From positions 1-24,045 of IMG/VR virus record IMGVR_UViG_3300017989_000436: 24,045 nucleotides of DNA. One strand, 5' to 3'. Positions 6,328 through 11,686 of the stretch are shown piece after piece (within the stretch, counting starts at the first letter, position 1; each line of letters opens with the position of its first letter). The notes below the pieces were generated by a model. That model worked only from the letters and a program-made list of their open reading frames with translations. It was not told the origin of the DNA and searched no databases. The DNA comes from a virus. A program made the position numbers and the translations under genes.

Positions 6328-6405
6328 ATGATATCACGAGCTCCCGGAGACTTTCGAGTCTGTTTCTTCACCCGGGAGCTCATTTTTTTTGGAGAGTCAA
6401 AATGA
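6328..6405 (+). CDS. Possible 25-codon leader peptide
   Basis: ATG at 6328 opens a 25-codon frame (M-I-S-R-A-P-G-D-F-R-V-C...) running through both arms of the terminator hairpin and the U-tract. It ends at TGA 6403-6405, overlapping the ATG of the next gene (ATGA). The ribosome binding site is poor (GGAG is 13 bases upstream), so translation is uncertain. If translated, a ribosome would unfold the terminator and couple to the next gene. Confidence 0.3.
   Translation: MISRAPGDFRVCFFTRELIFFGESK
6338..6390 (+). terminator. Terminator/attenuator hairpin in leader of 6402 operon
   Basis: GAGCTCCCGG (6338-6347) pairs perfectly with CCGGGAGCTC (6372-6381) and is followed by A and eight T residues (6383-6390). 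The 24-base loop contains a small AGACT-TTCG-AGTCT hairpin (6348-6361). It lies about 40 bases downstream of the likely transcript start and only 12 bases before the first gene, so it cannot be an end-of-operon terminator; it should attenuate transcription. Bases 6314-6321 (GTGAAGAA) are complementary to loop bases 6364-6371 (TTCTTCAC), offering a second pairing. Confidence 0.8.
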
Positions 6406-6980
6406 AGATTGACGAGAAAGAGCAGAGAAGAAGACAAGCCGTCGTAAGGAAGATGTGGTCCGAAGGGATCAGGGACTTCGATGAGATGGTAGAGAAGAGC
6501 GGTATCGACAAGAACGGTATCCAGGTAACCTTTAACACCCTGAAGAATTCCCATGTGTTCGATGATGTCACCATAGACGTCGACGAGACATGCATGAAGA
6601 CCCTGAATATCATCAGGAAGATTGCCACCGCAATTGCTGCCGGATGCAACAATCAGAAGTCCATAGGGGTACATACTGGAATGACCGGTAAGCAGGTTTA
6701 TGCCGTCGTTGAATTCCTGAAGAAGACCGGTGACGTCAGCGAAGAATACAGGTTGACAAGGCTCGACGACCGTGACATGAGGCTCGTATGCATTGAAGAC
6801 CTTCTCAAGTACAGCGGTCGTCATACCGTCCGTCAGATAGAGGACAGGCTCGAGATTCCCAAGTCAACGGTACACCGCATCCTCACTGAAAACCCCGACA
6901 AGTTCGTCCAGAAGAAAGAGGTCATCAATGACAGAGAGGTTGGCTTCTGGCATCACCTTGAAGAAGTGGAGATCATGTGA
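6402..6980 (+). CDS. Multi-HTH DNA-binding protein (regulator or initiator)
   Basis: 192 residues. Three HTH-like segments are visible: about 24-51 (ending 'QVTFNTLKNSHVF'), about 83-110 ('SIGVHTGMTGKQVYAVVEFL'), and about 140-163 ('HTVRQIEDRLEIPKSTVHRI', the best match, IclR/winged-helix type). A GGAGAG five bases before the ATG supports the start. It is the first gene of the rightward operon, directly beside the repeat-rich region. It could be a transcription regulator or the replication initiator binding those repeats; the sequence does not decide. No ATPase or nuclease motif is seen. Confidence 0.65.
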   Translation: MKIDEKEQRRRQAVVRKMWSEGIRDFDEMVEKSGIDKNGIQVTFNTLKNSHVFDDVTIDVDETCMKTLNIIRKIATAIAAGCNNQKSIGVHTGMTGKQVYAVVEFLKKTGDVSEEYRLTRLDDRDMRLVCIEDLLKYSGRHTVRQIEDRLEIPKSTVHRILTENPDKFVQKKEVINDREVGFWHHLEEVEIM

Positions 6981-7213
6981 TGTTAGACATAAATCACGAA
7001 TGGTCAGAGGGCGAAAACGGCTCCCTAACACTGACGTCCTCGGACACCGTCAACAGGGTCACCACGGTCTTTCCGAAGTCCGAGGTGATCATGTACACCA
7101 AGGACAACACCATGGAGGAGTTCAAGAAGTACATCGAGAACTTCATCACGCTCAAGATGGTCATCAACTGCTCTGCGGTACCGCCGGAGCTCCTGGAGGG
7201 CAACAATGAATGA
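6980..7213 (+). CDS. Hypothetical protein (77 aa)
   Basis: Start is ATG 6980 (TGATG overlap with the previous stop, GGAG eight bases upstream); a GTG one codon earlier is possible. The 77-residue product looks like an alternating beta/alpha small domain: 'VNRVTTVFPKSEVIMYT' then the helix 'MEEFKKYIENFITLKMVI'. No membrane segment or known motif. Its stop overlaps the next gene by 8 bases. Function unknown; coupling suggests it works with its operon neighbours. Confidence 0.65.
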   Translation: MLDINHEWSEGENGSLTLTSSDTVNRVTTVFPKSEVIMYTKDNTMEEFKKYIENFITLKMVINCSAVPPELLEGNNE

Positions 7214-7805
7214 AGCATACGAACTCAACGTGGTCAACGAGTGGATTGACAAGGCTGTCGGGAAATGGCAGAGACAGCAGGACGGCTCCATCATGGTGGA
7301 GATCCCACAGGTTGTCGTGGATGCGGTTACCCAGTGGGTGGCCGTTGTCTGGGAGAAACGAAAGGGCAAACGCCTGTGGCGTAACGACAATGAGGACTAC
7401 ACCCGTCACGTTGCCGGGACCCTCGGTGAAATCGCTGCATGTGTCATCCTCTCGAAGACCGAGTACTCGAATGAGGTCCTCCATCCCGATTGGAGCATCT
7501 TCGAAAGCAACACCGCGTACAGGGACTCCGACATAGGCAACTACAGTGTCAAGACATGCAGGATGCGTTCTGACTGGTCCTGGATAGCCGAGAAGGGCGA
7601 TTGCATAACGCGTAAGAGCTGTGGGCAACCCATCGTACTCATGAGGGCGGACGGCTTCATCAGGATGTATATGCTCGGTGTATGGCTTCCAAGGGATCTG
7701 TATCCGTATTGGCGTGAGCCCTTCGCCCGTCATCTCAAGGACGGGAAGGCTGCCCTGTATTACTCGGACATAAAGAACGTTCAAAAGTACCACCCGGAGG
7801 TTTAA
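7206..7805 (+). CDS. Possible PD-(D/E)XK nuclease-like protein
   Basis: 199 residues, start preceded by GGAGGGCAACA. The middle resembles a restriction-endonuclease fold: helix with 'HVAGTLGEIAACVIL' (E75), then 'LHPDWSIFE', 'RDSDIGNYSVKTCRM' (D109, K116) and a strand 'QPIVLMRADGFIRMYMLGVW'. This GE...D...VK order is typical of PD-(D/E)XK phosphodiesterases in phage operons. It could act in DNA processing or host DNA degradation. Alternatively it is an unrelated beta-sandwich; the catalytic assignment is by eye only. Confidence 0.45.
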   Translation: MNEAYELNVVNEWIDKAVGKWQRQQDGSIMVEIPQVVVDAVTQWVAVVWEKRKGKRLWRNDNEDYTRHVAGTLGEIAACVILSKTEYSNEVLHPDWSIFESNTAYRDSDIGNYSVKTCRMRSDWSWIAEKGDCITRKSCGQPIVLMRADGFIRMYMLGVWLPRDLYPYWREPFARHLKDGKAALYYSDIKNVQKYHPEV

Positions 7806-7806
7806 G

Positions 7807-8286
7807 ATGGACAAAATGGAACGCAACGCCATAAGGGTGGACATCATGCAGGCGATGGACAGCGAAGACTGTGTCTTCGAATACTTCGAGGCCATGCTGT
7901 CACGCTGGACACCGCAGCAGATCCTGAAGGTATCGGCAGAGGATCTAGATGAAGAAACGACGGAATTCTGTAATGAGTTCCTTCTGACAATACAGGTCGA
8001 ATTGCTGAACGAAGCCATAAATTACGTCAAAAAGAGCCATCTATATTGTAACGACGAAGCCATGAAGATGCTCGAACGCTGGGTAGTGTCGGAAAAGGTC
8101 GATATTGGCTTTGTGAGGTCTTACAATGATTACGGAGCGGCAACCGGCATGGACATTCTGGTTGACTGTGGAGTATGCAGATACATCACCAATGAGGATG
8201 AAGAACGCGTAGCCAGGCTCAACTTCAGGCCACCATGCCGTAACAATGACGACGAGAAGCCACACTGGGGTAACTTGCTGGAATGA
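7807..8286 (+). CDS. Hypothetical acidic protein (159 aa)
   Basis: Begins two bases after the previous stop and overlaps the sigma-like gene by 4 bases (ATGA). It is acidic and helical in the first 110 residues ('ERNAIRVDIMQAMDSEDCVFEYFEAML', then 'LLTIQVELLNEAINYVKKSHLY'). The C-terminal third carries several cysteines (VDCGVCRYI, PPCRNN), too few and too spread to call a zinc site confidently. No known family recognised. Confidence 0.65.
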   Translation: MDKMERNAIRVDIMQAMDSEDCVFEYFEAMLSRWTPQQILKVSAEDLDEETTEFCNEFLLTIQVELLNEAINYVKKSHLYCNDEAMKMLERWVVSEKVDIGFVRSYNDYGAATGMDILVDCGVCRYITNEDEERVARLNFRPPCRNNDDEKPHWGNLLE

Positions 8287-8825
8287 TGGACTACGACCAG
8301 ATATACAGGGAAGTACCGAACCTTGCATTGGCCACCTCTGAGTTGATAAAGCAGCTCAGGGGTGAACTTTTATCAAAGGAAGAGATCGTGTCCCTGTCAT
8401 GGGAAGTCCTCGAAGAGTCTCAGAGGAGACTTGACGAGGAGCGTGGAGCCCTGCCTACCATAATGAGGTTTGTCGTCATGAACGTCCTCGGCAGAAGGCG
8501 TGAGACGAAGTACACGGTCAGACTGCCGATATCGGCCCTCAAGAGGGGTACCGTCGTCAACGTTACCTCCTCCAACACTGAAAGCGGTAAGGACATGGAC
8601 TTCGAGGCTCCGGACAGCAGAGGCAGGATGCATGAGGAGTACAGCTGGATGTTCGAACTCATAGAGGACGTCCTGAAGGAGCGTTACGCCATAGCAATCC
8701 ATCTCTACTACATAATGGAGATGTCCATATACGATATCTCCAGGATCTACGGGGTATCACCGCAGCGTGTGGACCAGATCGTCAAGCGTGGCATCGAGAA
8801 GATCAGGGCTAAACTGAAAAAATAA
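8283..8825 (+). CDS. Sigma70-like factor with C-terminal region 4
   Basis: 180 residues. Region 4 is clear at about 128-178: 'LKERYAIAIHLYYIMEMSIY' followed by the HTH 'DISRIYGVSPQRVDQIVKRG' and 'IEKIRAKLKK', the usual '...IEKIR' ending of sigma region 4.2. The N-terminal half (about 33-75) is helical and might be a worn region 2 ('EEIVSLSWEVLEE ... PTIMRFVVMNVLG'), and 'VRLPISALKRG' resembles the start of region 3. It probably redirects host RNA polymerase or acts as an ArpU/RinA-like late activator. It closes the main rightward operon and shows little similarity to the sigma at 3395-3913. Confidence 0.65.
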   Translation: MMDYDQIYREVPNLALATSELIKQLRGELLSKEEIVSLSWEVLEESQRRLDEERGALPTIMRFVVMNVLGRRRETKYTVRLPISALKRGTVVNVTSSNTESGKDMDFEAPDSRGRMHEEYSWMFELIEDVLKERYAIAIHLYYIMEMSIYDISRIYGVSPQRVDQIVKRGIEKIRAKLKK

Positions 8826-8848
8826 TCAATTATCTTGTAGTTTATGCC

Positions 8849-8876
8849 TTGACAACTACAGTCACATGTGTATATT
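8849..8876 (+). promoter_or_regulatory. Sigma70-like promoter for the 8908 gene pair
   Basis: TTGACA (8849-8854, consensus) and TATATT (8871-8876) are 16 bases apart. A TATAAT at 8882-8887 is too far from the -35. It lies in the 82-base gap between the sigma-like gene and the 53-residue gene, so these two small genes can be expressed separately from the main operon. Confidence 0.65.
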
Positions 8877-8907
8877 CACACTATAATCCAAAACAAAAGG
8901 AGTGATC

Positions 8908-9069
8908 ATGAACTTCGTTGACAAGAACGGAAAGAAGATGAGCCAGAAGGAGATCGACAAGGCGATCGACAAGGCAATCCTCAAGGCATGCAACAACGAC
9001 ATGACAAAGGTCAATCGTTTCGCCAATGCAATACAGAAGGCTGAAGAAAAACGCAAGGGAGGTAAGTGA
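8908..9069 (+). CDS. Small basic helical protein (53 aa)
   Basis: ATG at 8908 with AGGAG five bases upstream and its own promoter. The product is lysine-rich (13 K) and predicted helical, with a repeated IDKAI-DKAI motif at about residues 16-24. No membrane segment. The stop overlaps the next start (ATGA). Basic small helical proteins of this size in phages often bind nucleic acid or host targets; no function can be read from the sequence. Confidence 0.75.
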   Translation: MNFVDKNGKKMSQKEIDKAIDKAILKACNNDMTKVNRFANAIQKAEEKRKGGK

Positions 9070-9263
9070 TGAAAAGGAAAGATGCAGCAAGGCAACTGGC
9101 AGATGTATTGACGATAGTCACCTTGATTCCCCTTGGTCTGTTTACATGGATAATTTACTTGATGCTTGGTGTATTCTGGGGTGTTCTTTTTGGGGCTTTC
9201 TCAGGATACGTGTTCTACCTTTCGGTGGCAGTATGTTCGGGTGAATCCGATCAGTCCGAGTAG
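9069..9263 (+). CDS. Small membrane protein, holin-like candidate (64 aa)
   Basis: ATG 9069 overlaps the previous stop. The 64 residues contain a basic N-terminus (MKRKDAARQ), two adjacent hydrophobic helices at about 12-32 and 34-57, and a short acidic tail (ESDQSE). Two TM helices and charged ends fit class II holins or phage superinfection/inner-membrane effectors. It has no endolysin next to it on this strand, but it converges with the lysis-like cluster at 9251-10425. Its 3' end overlaps the convergent gene by 13 bases. Confidence 0.6.
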   Translation: MKRKDAARQLADVLTIVTLIPLGLFTWIIYLMLGVFWGVLFGAFSGYVFYLSVAVCSGESDQSE

Positions 9264-9616
9264 TGGCTCTTGCCACATAGCCTAACGGCCTTCCACATAG
9301 CCCAAGCGATCAGCTTGGGCTTTTCCAGTTTCAGTAGGGCATCATGAAAACACTTATCAGCAATGTCTCTAGGAAGGAGTCCGGTCCCGTAGAGGTGATC
9401 ATGAATGATCCCGGGTAGCAGGTTCGGACCGGTTGTGGGAGCCCCGCATACTCTCCAGAAGAATCTTGGGATGGAGGATCCATCGCATACGTAACCCTTA
9501 GGAACCGTCCACTGCATCCCGTTATACTCCACCTGGAACTCTTCGCAGACCTCGACCGTTTCATCAGGGTAGATCCTGACCATCGGAGCTGTATCGCTTA
9601 TCCTTATCTTGCTCAT
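9251..9616 (-). CDS. DUF1353 family protein
   Basis: 121 residues; GGGGG seven bases before ATG. The family pattern is clear: 'VPKGYVCDGSSIPRFFW' (about 38-54), then 'GIIHDHLYGTGLLPRDIADKCFHDALL' (about 69-95) and a final 'AMWKAVRLCG' helix. Conserved His-Asp residues in the second block look like a metal or catalytic centre. DUF1353 is widespread near tail and lysis genes but I know of no firmly established activity. As the last minus-strand gene, after a membrane/lipoprotein pair, it is a candidate cell-wall enzyme in a genome with no other visible endolysin; that is inference. Confidence 0.75.
   Translation of the reverse strand: MSKIRISDTAPMVRIYPDETVEVCEEFQVEYNGMQWTVPKGYVCDGSSIPRFFWRVCGAPTTGPNLLPGIIHDHLYGTGLLPRDIADKCFHDALLKLEKPKLIAWAMWKAVRLCGKSHYSD
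9299..9324 (+). terminator. Possible terminator for rightward transcripts
   Basis: AGCCCAAG (9299-9306), a 7-base loop and CTTGGGCT (9314-9321) form a perfect 8-bp stem ending in a short run of T (9321-9324). It lies 36 bases after the last plus-strand stop, within the convergent DUF1353 gene. The T-run is short, so termination may be partial. Confidence 0.5.
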
Positions 9617-10145
9617 GATCGTACCCCCTATGCTTTAGCAGATACATGACCCTTACGACGGCAACGACAACGCCACCTATAAGGAGCCACGTGAATATAT
9701 GAATAGTGGTGGCAAGAGACAGGAATACAGTCCCGATGACCATGAATGCGGAAAGGAGAACCGCGAAGGTCTTGTACCCCTTGAGAACGACTCCTGCCAC
9801 CACTGAAAGTAGAGCCAGGGCATACGAGGCGTATGCCATAACAAGAAGAACACGTCGTTGCTTCTCTTTTGACTCGATTTTATAAAGTCTTTCCTTCTTG
9901 AGGGCTTCCAGCTCAGTCTTCAGCTCATCCTCACGGAACTGCCTTCGAAGCTTCTCGTCGTACTCCTCATCGGTGAGCTGCCTCTTCTCGGATGACCATA
10001 CGCTGCATCCCAGTATCTCTATACCGGAGGACTCGATATTGCCTTCGAGCCTCCCTTCATAGGTCTTGCAACCACTAAGCAGGATCAACGTCCCGAACGC
10101 TATCCATCCTATGATTGGGGACATCTCTTTGATCACCCTGTTCAC
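9564..10145 (-). CDS. Lipoprotein with coiled coil and three membrane helices
   Basis: GTG at 10145 is chosen: GGAGGAG lies seven bases upstream, and the product then begins with a textbook lipoprotein signal (MNRVIKEM, hydrophobic core, lipobox LLSG-C26). An ATG seven codons earlier exists. After C26 come about 30 residues, a charged coiled coil (about 57-98, 'EEYDEKLRRQFREDELKTELEALKK'), three hydrophobic helices (about 99-121, 125-145, 148-170), and a charged tail. An N-terminal lipid anchor plus C-terminal membrane segments linked by a coiled coil resembles unimolecular spanins, though those usually have one TM helix. It overlaps the upstream gene by 71 bases, as spanin genes often do. 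Confidence 0.6.
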   Translation of the reverse strand: MNRVIKEMSPIIGWIAFGTLILLSGCKTYEGRLEGNIESSGIEILGCSVWSSEKRQLTDEEYDEKLRRQFREDELKTELEALKKERLYKIESKEKQRRVLLVMAYASYALALLSVVAGVVLKGYKTFAVLLSAFMVIGTVFLSLATTIHIFTWLLIGGVVVAVVRVMYLLKHRGYDHEQDKDKRYSSDGQDLP

Positions 10146-10425
10146 GCTTACGCTCCTCCGCTCCATGTACTGCGATGACAGCCACTATTATCGATATGAT
10201 CACAGCTATTACGGCAGCGGTGGCCGAAATCCTCTCTGATCTGTTTCCCGTGTTGAGCTTCTCGTCGTGACGGGCTACCGTCTGTACGAGGCCGTCATGC
10301 CCGTCTAGGGCTCCGCAGTGGGCTTCCACCTTCGCAGCCATGCCTTCGACCTTACCGCTGACTGTATCGACCTTTCCTTCGATGGTGTTCAGCTTGGCCA
10401 GTATCAGTTCGTCAATTTGGGACAT
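10075..10425 (-). CDS. Coiled-coil protein with TM helix (XhlA/holin-accessory-like)
   Basis: 116 residues: N-terminal heptad coiled coil (about 4-60; 'LAKLNTIEGKVDTVSGKVEGM'), one very hydrophobic helix (about 67-87, 'AAVIAVIISIIVAVIAV'), and a charged tail that shares DNA with the following lipoprotein gene in another frame. Coiled coil plus single C-terminal TM is the layout of XhlA-type lysis accessory proteins, although here the tail after the TM is long. An AGGG nine bases before ATG supports the start. Role in lysis is inferred from layout and neighbours. Confidence 0.6.
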   Translation of the reverse strand: MSQIDELILAKLNTIEGKVDTVSGKVEGMAAKVEAHCGALDGHDGLVQTVARHDEKLNTGNRSERISATAAVIAVIISIIVAVIAVHGAEERKREQGDQRDVPNHRMDSVRDVDPA

Positions 10426-10652
10426 TGTTCGTCACCCTCTCTCATCTCTGTTAATCTCTTGTTCAAAATCATGCATATGTCACGGCATCCCCTGTAATCC
10501 TGACACTTCATATCACCATGCCGGCAATGACGGCCGACACACGGCTCCTTTGTACCATTATGGGTTTTTGGAGCCTTCTTTTCTGCCTTGGGTCTCTTTC
10601 TGGCTTTATTAATGGCTCTTGCATGCTCAAGTCTTTCCGGTGTATTTATCAT
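10404..10652 (-). CDS. Small basic Cys-rich protein (82 aa)
   Basis: The first 35 residues are strongly basic (KARKRPKAEKKAPK). A cluster of five cysteines and two histidines follows within about 25 residues (PCVGRHCRHGDMKC...GCRDIC), suggesting a metal site or disulphide knot. Its start overlaps the stop of the large Cys-rich protein by 4 bases and its end overlaps the coiled-coil gene by 22. Family not recognised. It could chaperone or attach to the Cys-rich virion protein, or be a zinc-binding regulator. Confidence 0.6.
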   Translation of the reverse strand: MINTPERLEHARAINKARKRPKAEKKAPKTHNGTKEPCVGRHCRHGDMKCQDYRGCRDICMILNKRLTEMREGDEQCPKLTN

Positions 10653-11677
10653 ACGTCCTCCACGATGGCATAATCGGAGCCATCACCATAGTACTTTCCG
10701 GCAGCATCGTTGGAGTAAGGATCGCAGTCTCCGACACCGTCAGTGGAGTATGAGGCAACCCCTGCATAGTACCCGTCACCCTCTCCGTCATCCCATACGA
10801 GTACACTCCATTCAGTGGAGCCGTCACACTCGAGCAGTACATACCCACTGAGAGTCCCGGGGTCGTCAACGCTCCACGTACATCCTGACCCATCCCAGGT
10901 AACCGTATAGGTACCGTTCCACGCGTTGAACGGAGACCATGAGAAGTAGACCTCAACGGAGTATGCTGACTTCAGGGCGGGGCTGCATGAGTTACAGGTT
11001 ACGTCACAGGCATCACAGTCGGCGAAGTCAACCCAAGAGGTCATGGTGGTGGGTGACCCGGTACAGGTCATCTCACCTACAAAGTAATAACATTTTGAGT
11101 TGTAATAAAGGACGTCACCGTATGAATAAGTGGAGAGGTCGTCATCGACACAGATCTCGCCTGTACCGAGAGTACTCGAAGAGGTGTCAGTGAGGGATAC
11201 CGTTGCCGTTGCTCCCGTTGAGCTCGTACAACTGCTCGTACTGACACAGTCACCTGCTCCGCATCCGTCAAGAGTATACCCTCCGGCAGGATTGCATGAC
11301 GTCGTGGGGCCGTCCATATCGAAGTAGCAGTCAATGTCTATGCCGAGCTGTATGTCCCATGCTGAAGTTACCCACGTAAGTGATAGGGTTGCCCCACCAC
11401 CGGGTGAACCTGTCCATTCACAACCTGAAGACCACGTAAGTGTGTAGGTGTTGTTATTGTAGGTTGCGAAGTCACCTCCAAGACCTGAGAAGGTGACGTA
11501 CAGCGTGTCCGGTATGGGAGGGTCACAGGTGTTGCATGTGTTGCTGTCCTGACCACACTCACGAAGCTTGTAGCAGGTGGAGGCCCCTCCACAGCAGCAA
11601 TCCTCATGAGTGGCGATGGCGTTCCCCTCAGTGAGTATCTTGGCTCCTGTACCGGGATCGTATAGGTAGATAGCCAT
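10649..11677 (-). CDS. Cys-rich tail tip/adhesin-like protein
   Basis: 342 residues, AGGAGG five bases before ATG. Exceptionally rich in Cys, Gly, Ser, Thr, Tyr and Trp, and poor in Lys and Arg. Two related domains are visible: about 48-88 ('CNTCDPPIPDTLYVTFSGL...YTLTWSSGCEW') and about 230-275 ('CNSCSPALKSAYSVEVYF...YTVTWDGSGCTW'), each a C-x-x-C followed by a beta sandwich-like stretch with an aromatic T-W and a G-C-x-W. It is probably an extracellular, disulphide-bonded virion protein at the tail end, possibly receptor binding. The cysteine content is far above every other gene here. Confidence 0.65.
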   Translation of the reverse strand: MAIYLYDPGTGAKILTEGNAIATHEDCCCGGASTCYKLRECGQDSNTCNTCDPPIPDTLYVTFSGLGGDFATYNNNTYTLTWSSGCEWTGSPGGGATLSLTWVTSAWDIQLGIDIDCYFDMDGPTTSCNPAGGYTLDGCGAGDCVSTSSCTSSTGATATVSLTDTSSSTLGTGEICVDDDLSTYSYGDVLYYNSKCYYFVGEMTCTGSPTTMTSWVDFADCDACDVTCNSCSPALKSAYSVEVYFSWSPFNAWNGTYTVTWDGSGCTWSVDDPGTLSGYVLLECDGSTEWSVLVWDDGEGDGYYAGVASYSTDGVGDCDPYSNDAAGKYYGDGSDYAIVEDV

Positions 11678-11686
11678 ATCAGCCTC

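Noticed and set aside
6059-6337. 92-codon frame on the minus strand in the intergenic region
   Set aside because: It runs through AT-rich repeats and palindromes, has no ribosome binding site, and its product has low complexity (Y, N, T, L).
6291-6824. 177-codon minus-strand frame over the 6402 gene start
   Set aside because: Overlaps the leader hairpin and the supported plus-strand gene; no start signal.
7164-8018. 284-codon open frame on the minus strand
   Set aside because: It is antisense to three well-supported plus-strand genes with coupled starts and stops; composition is that of a shadow frame.
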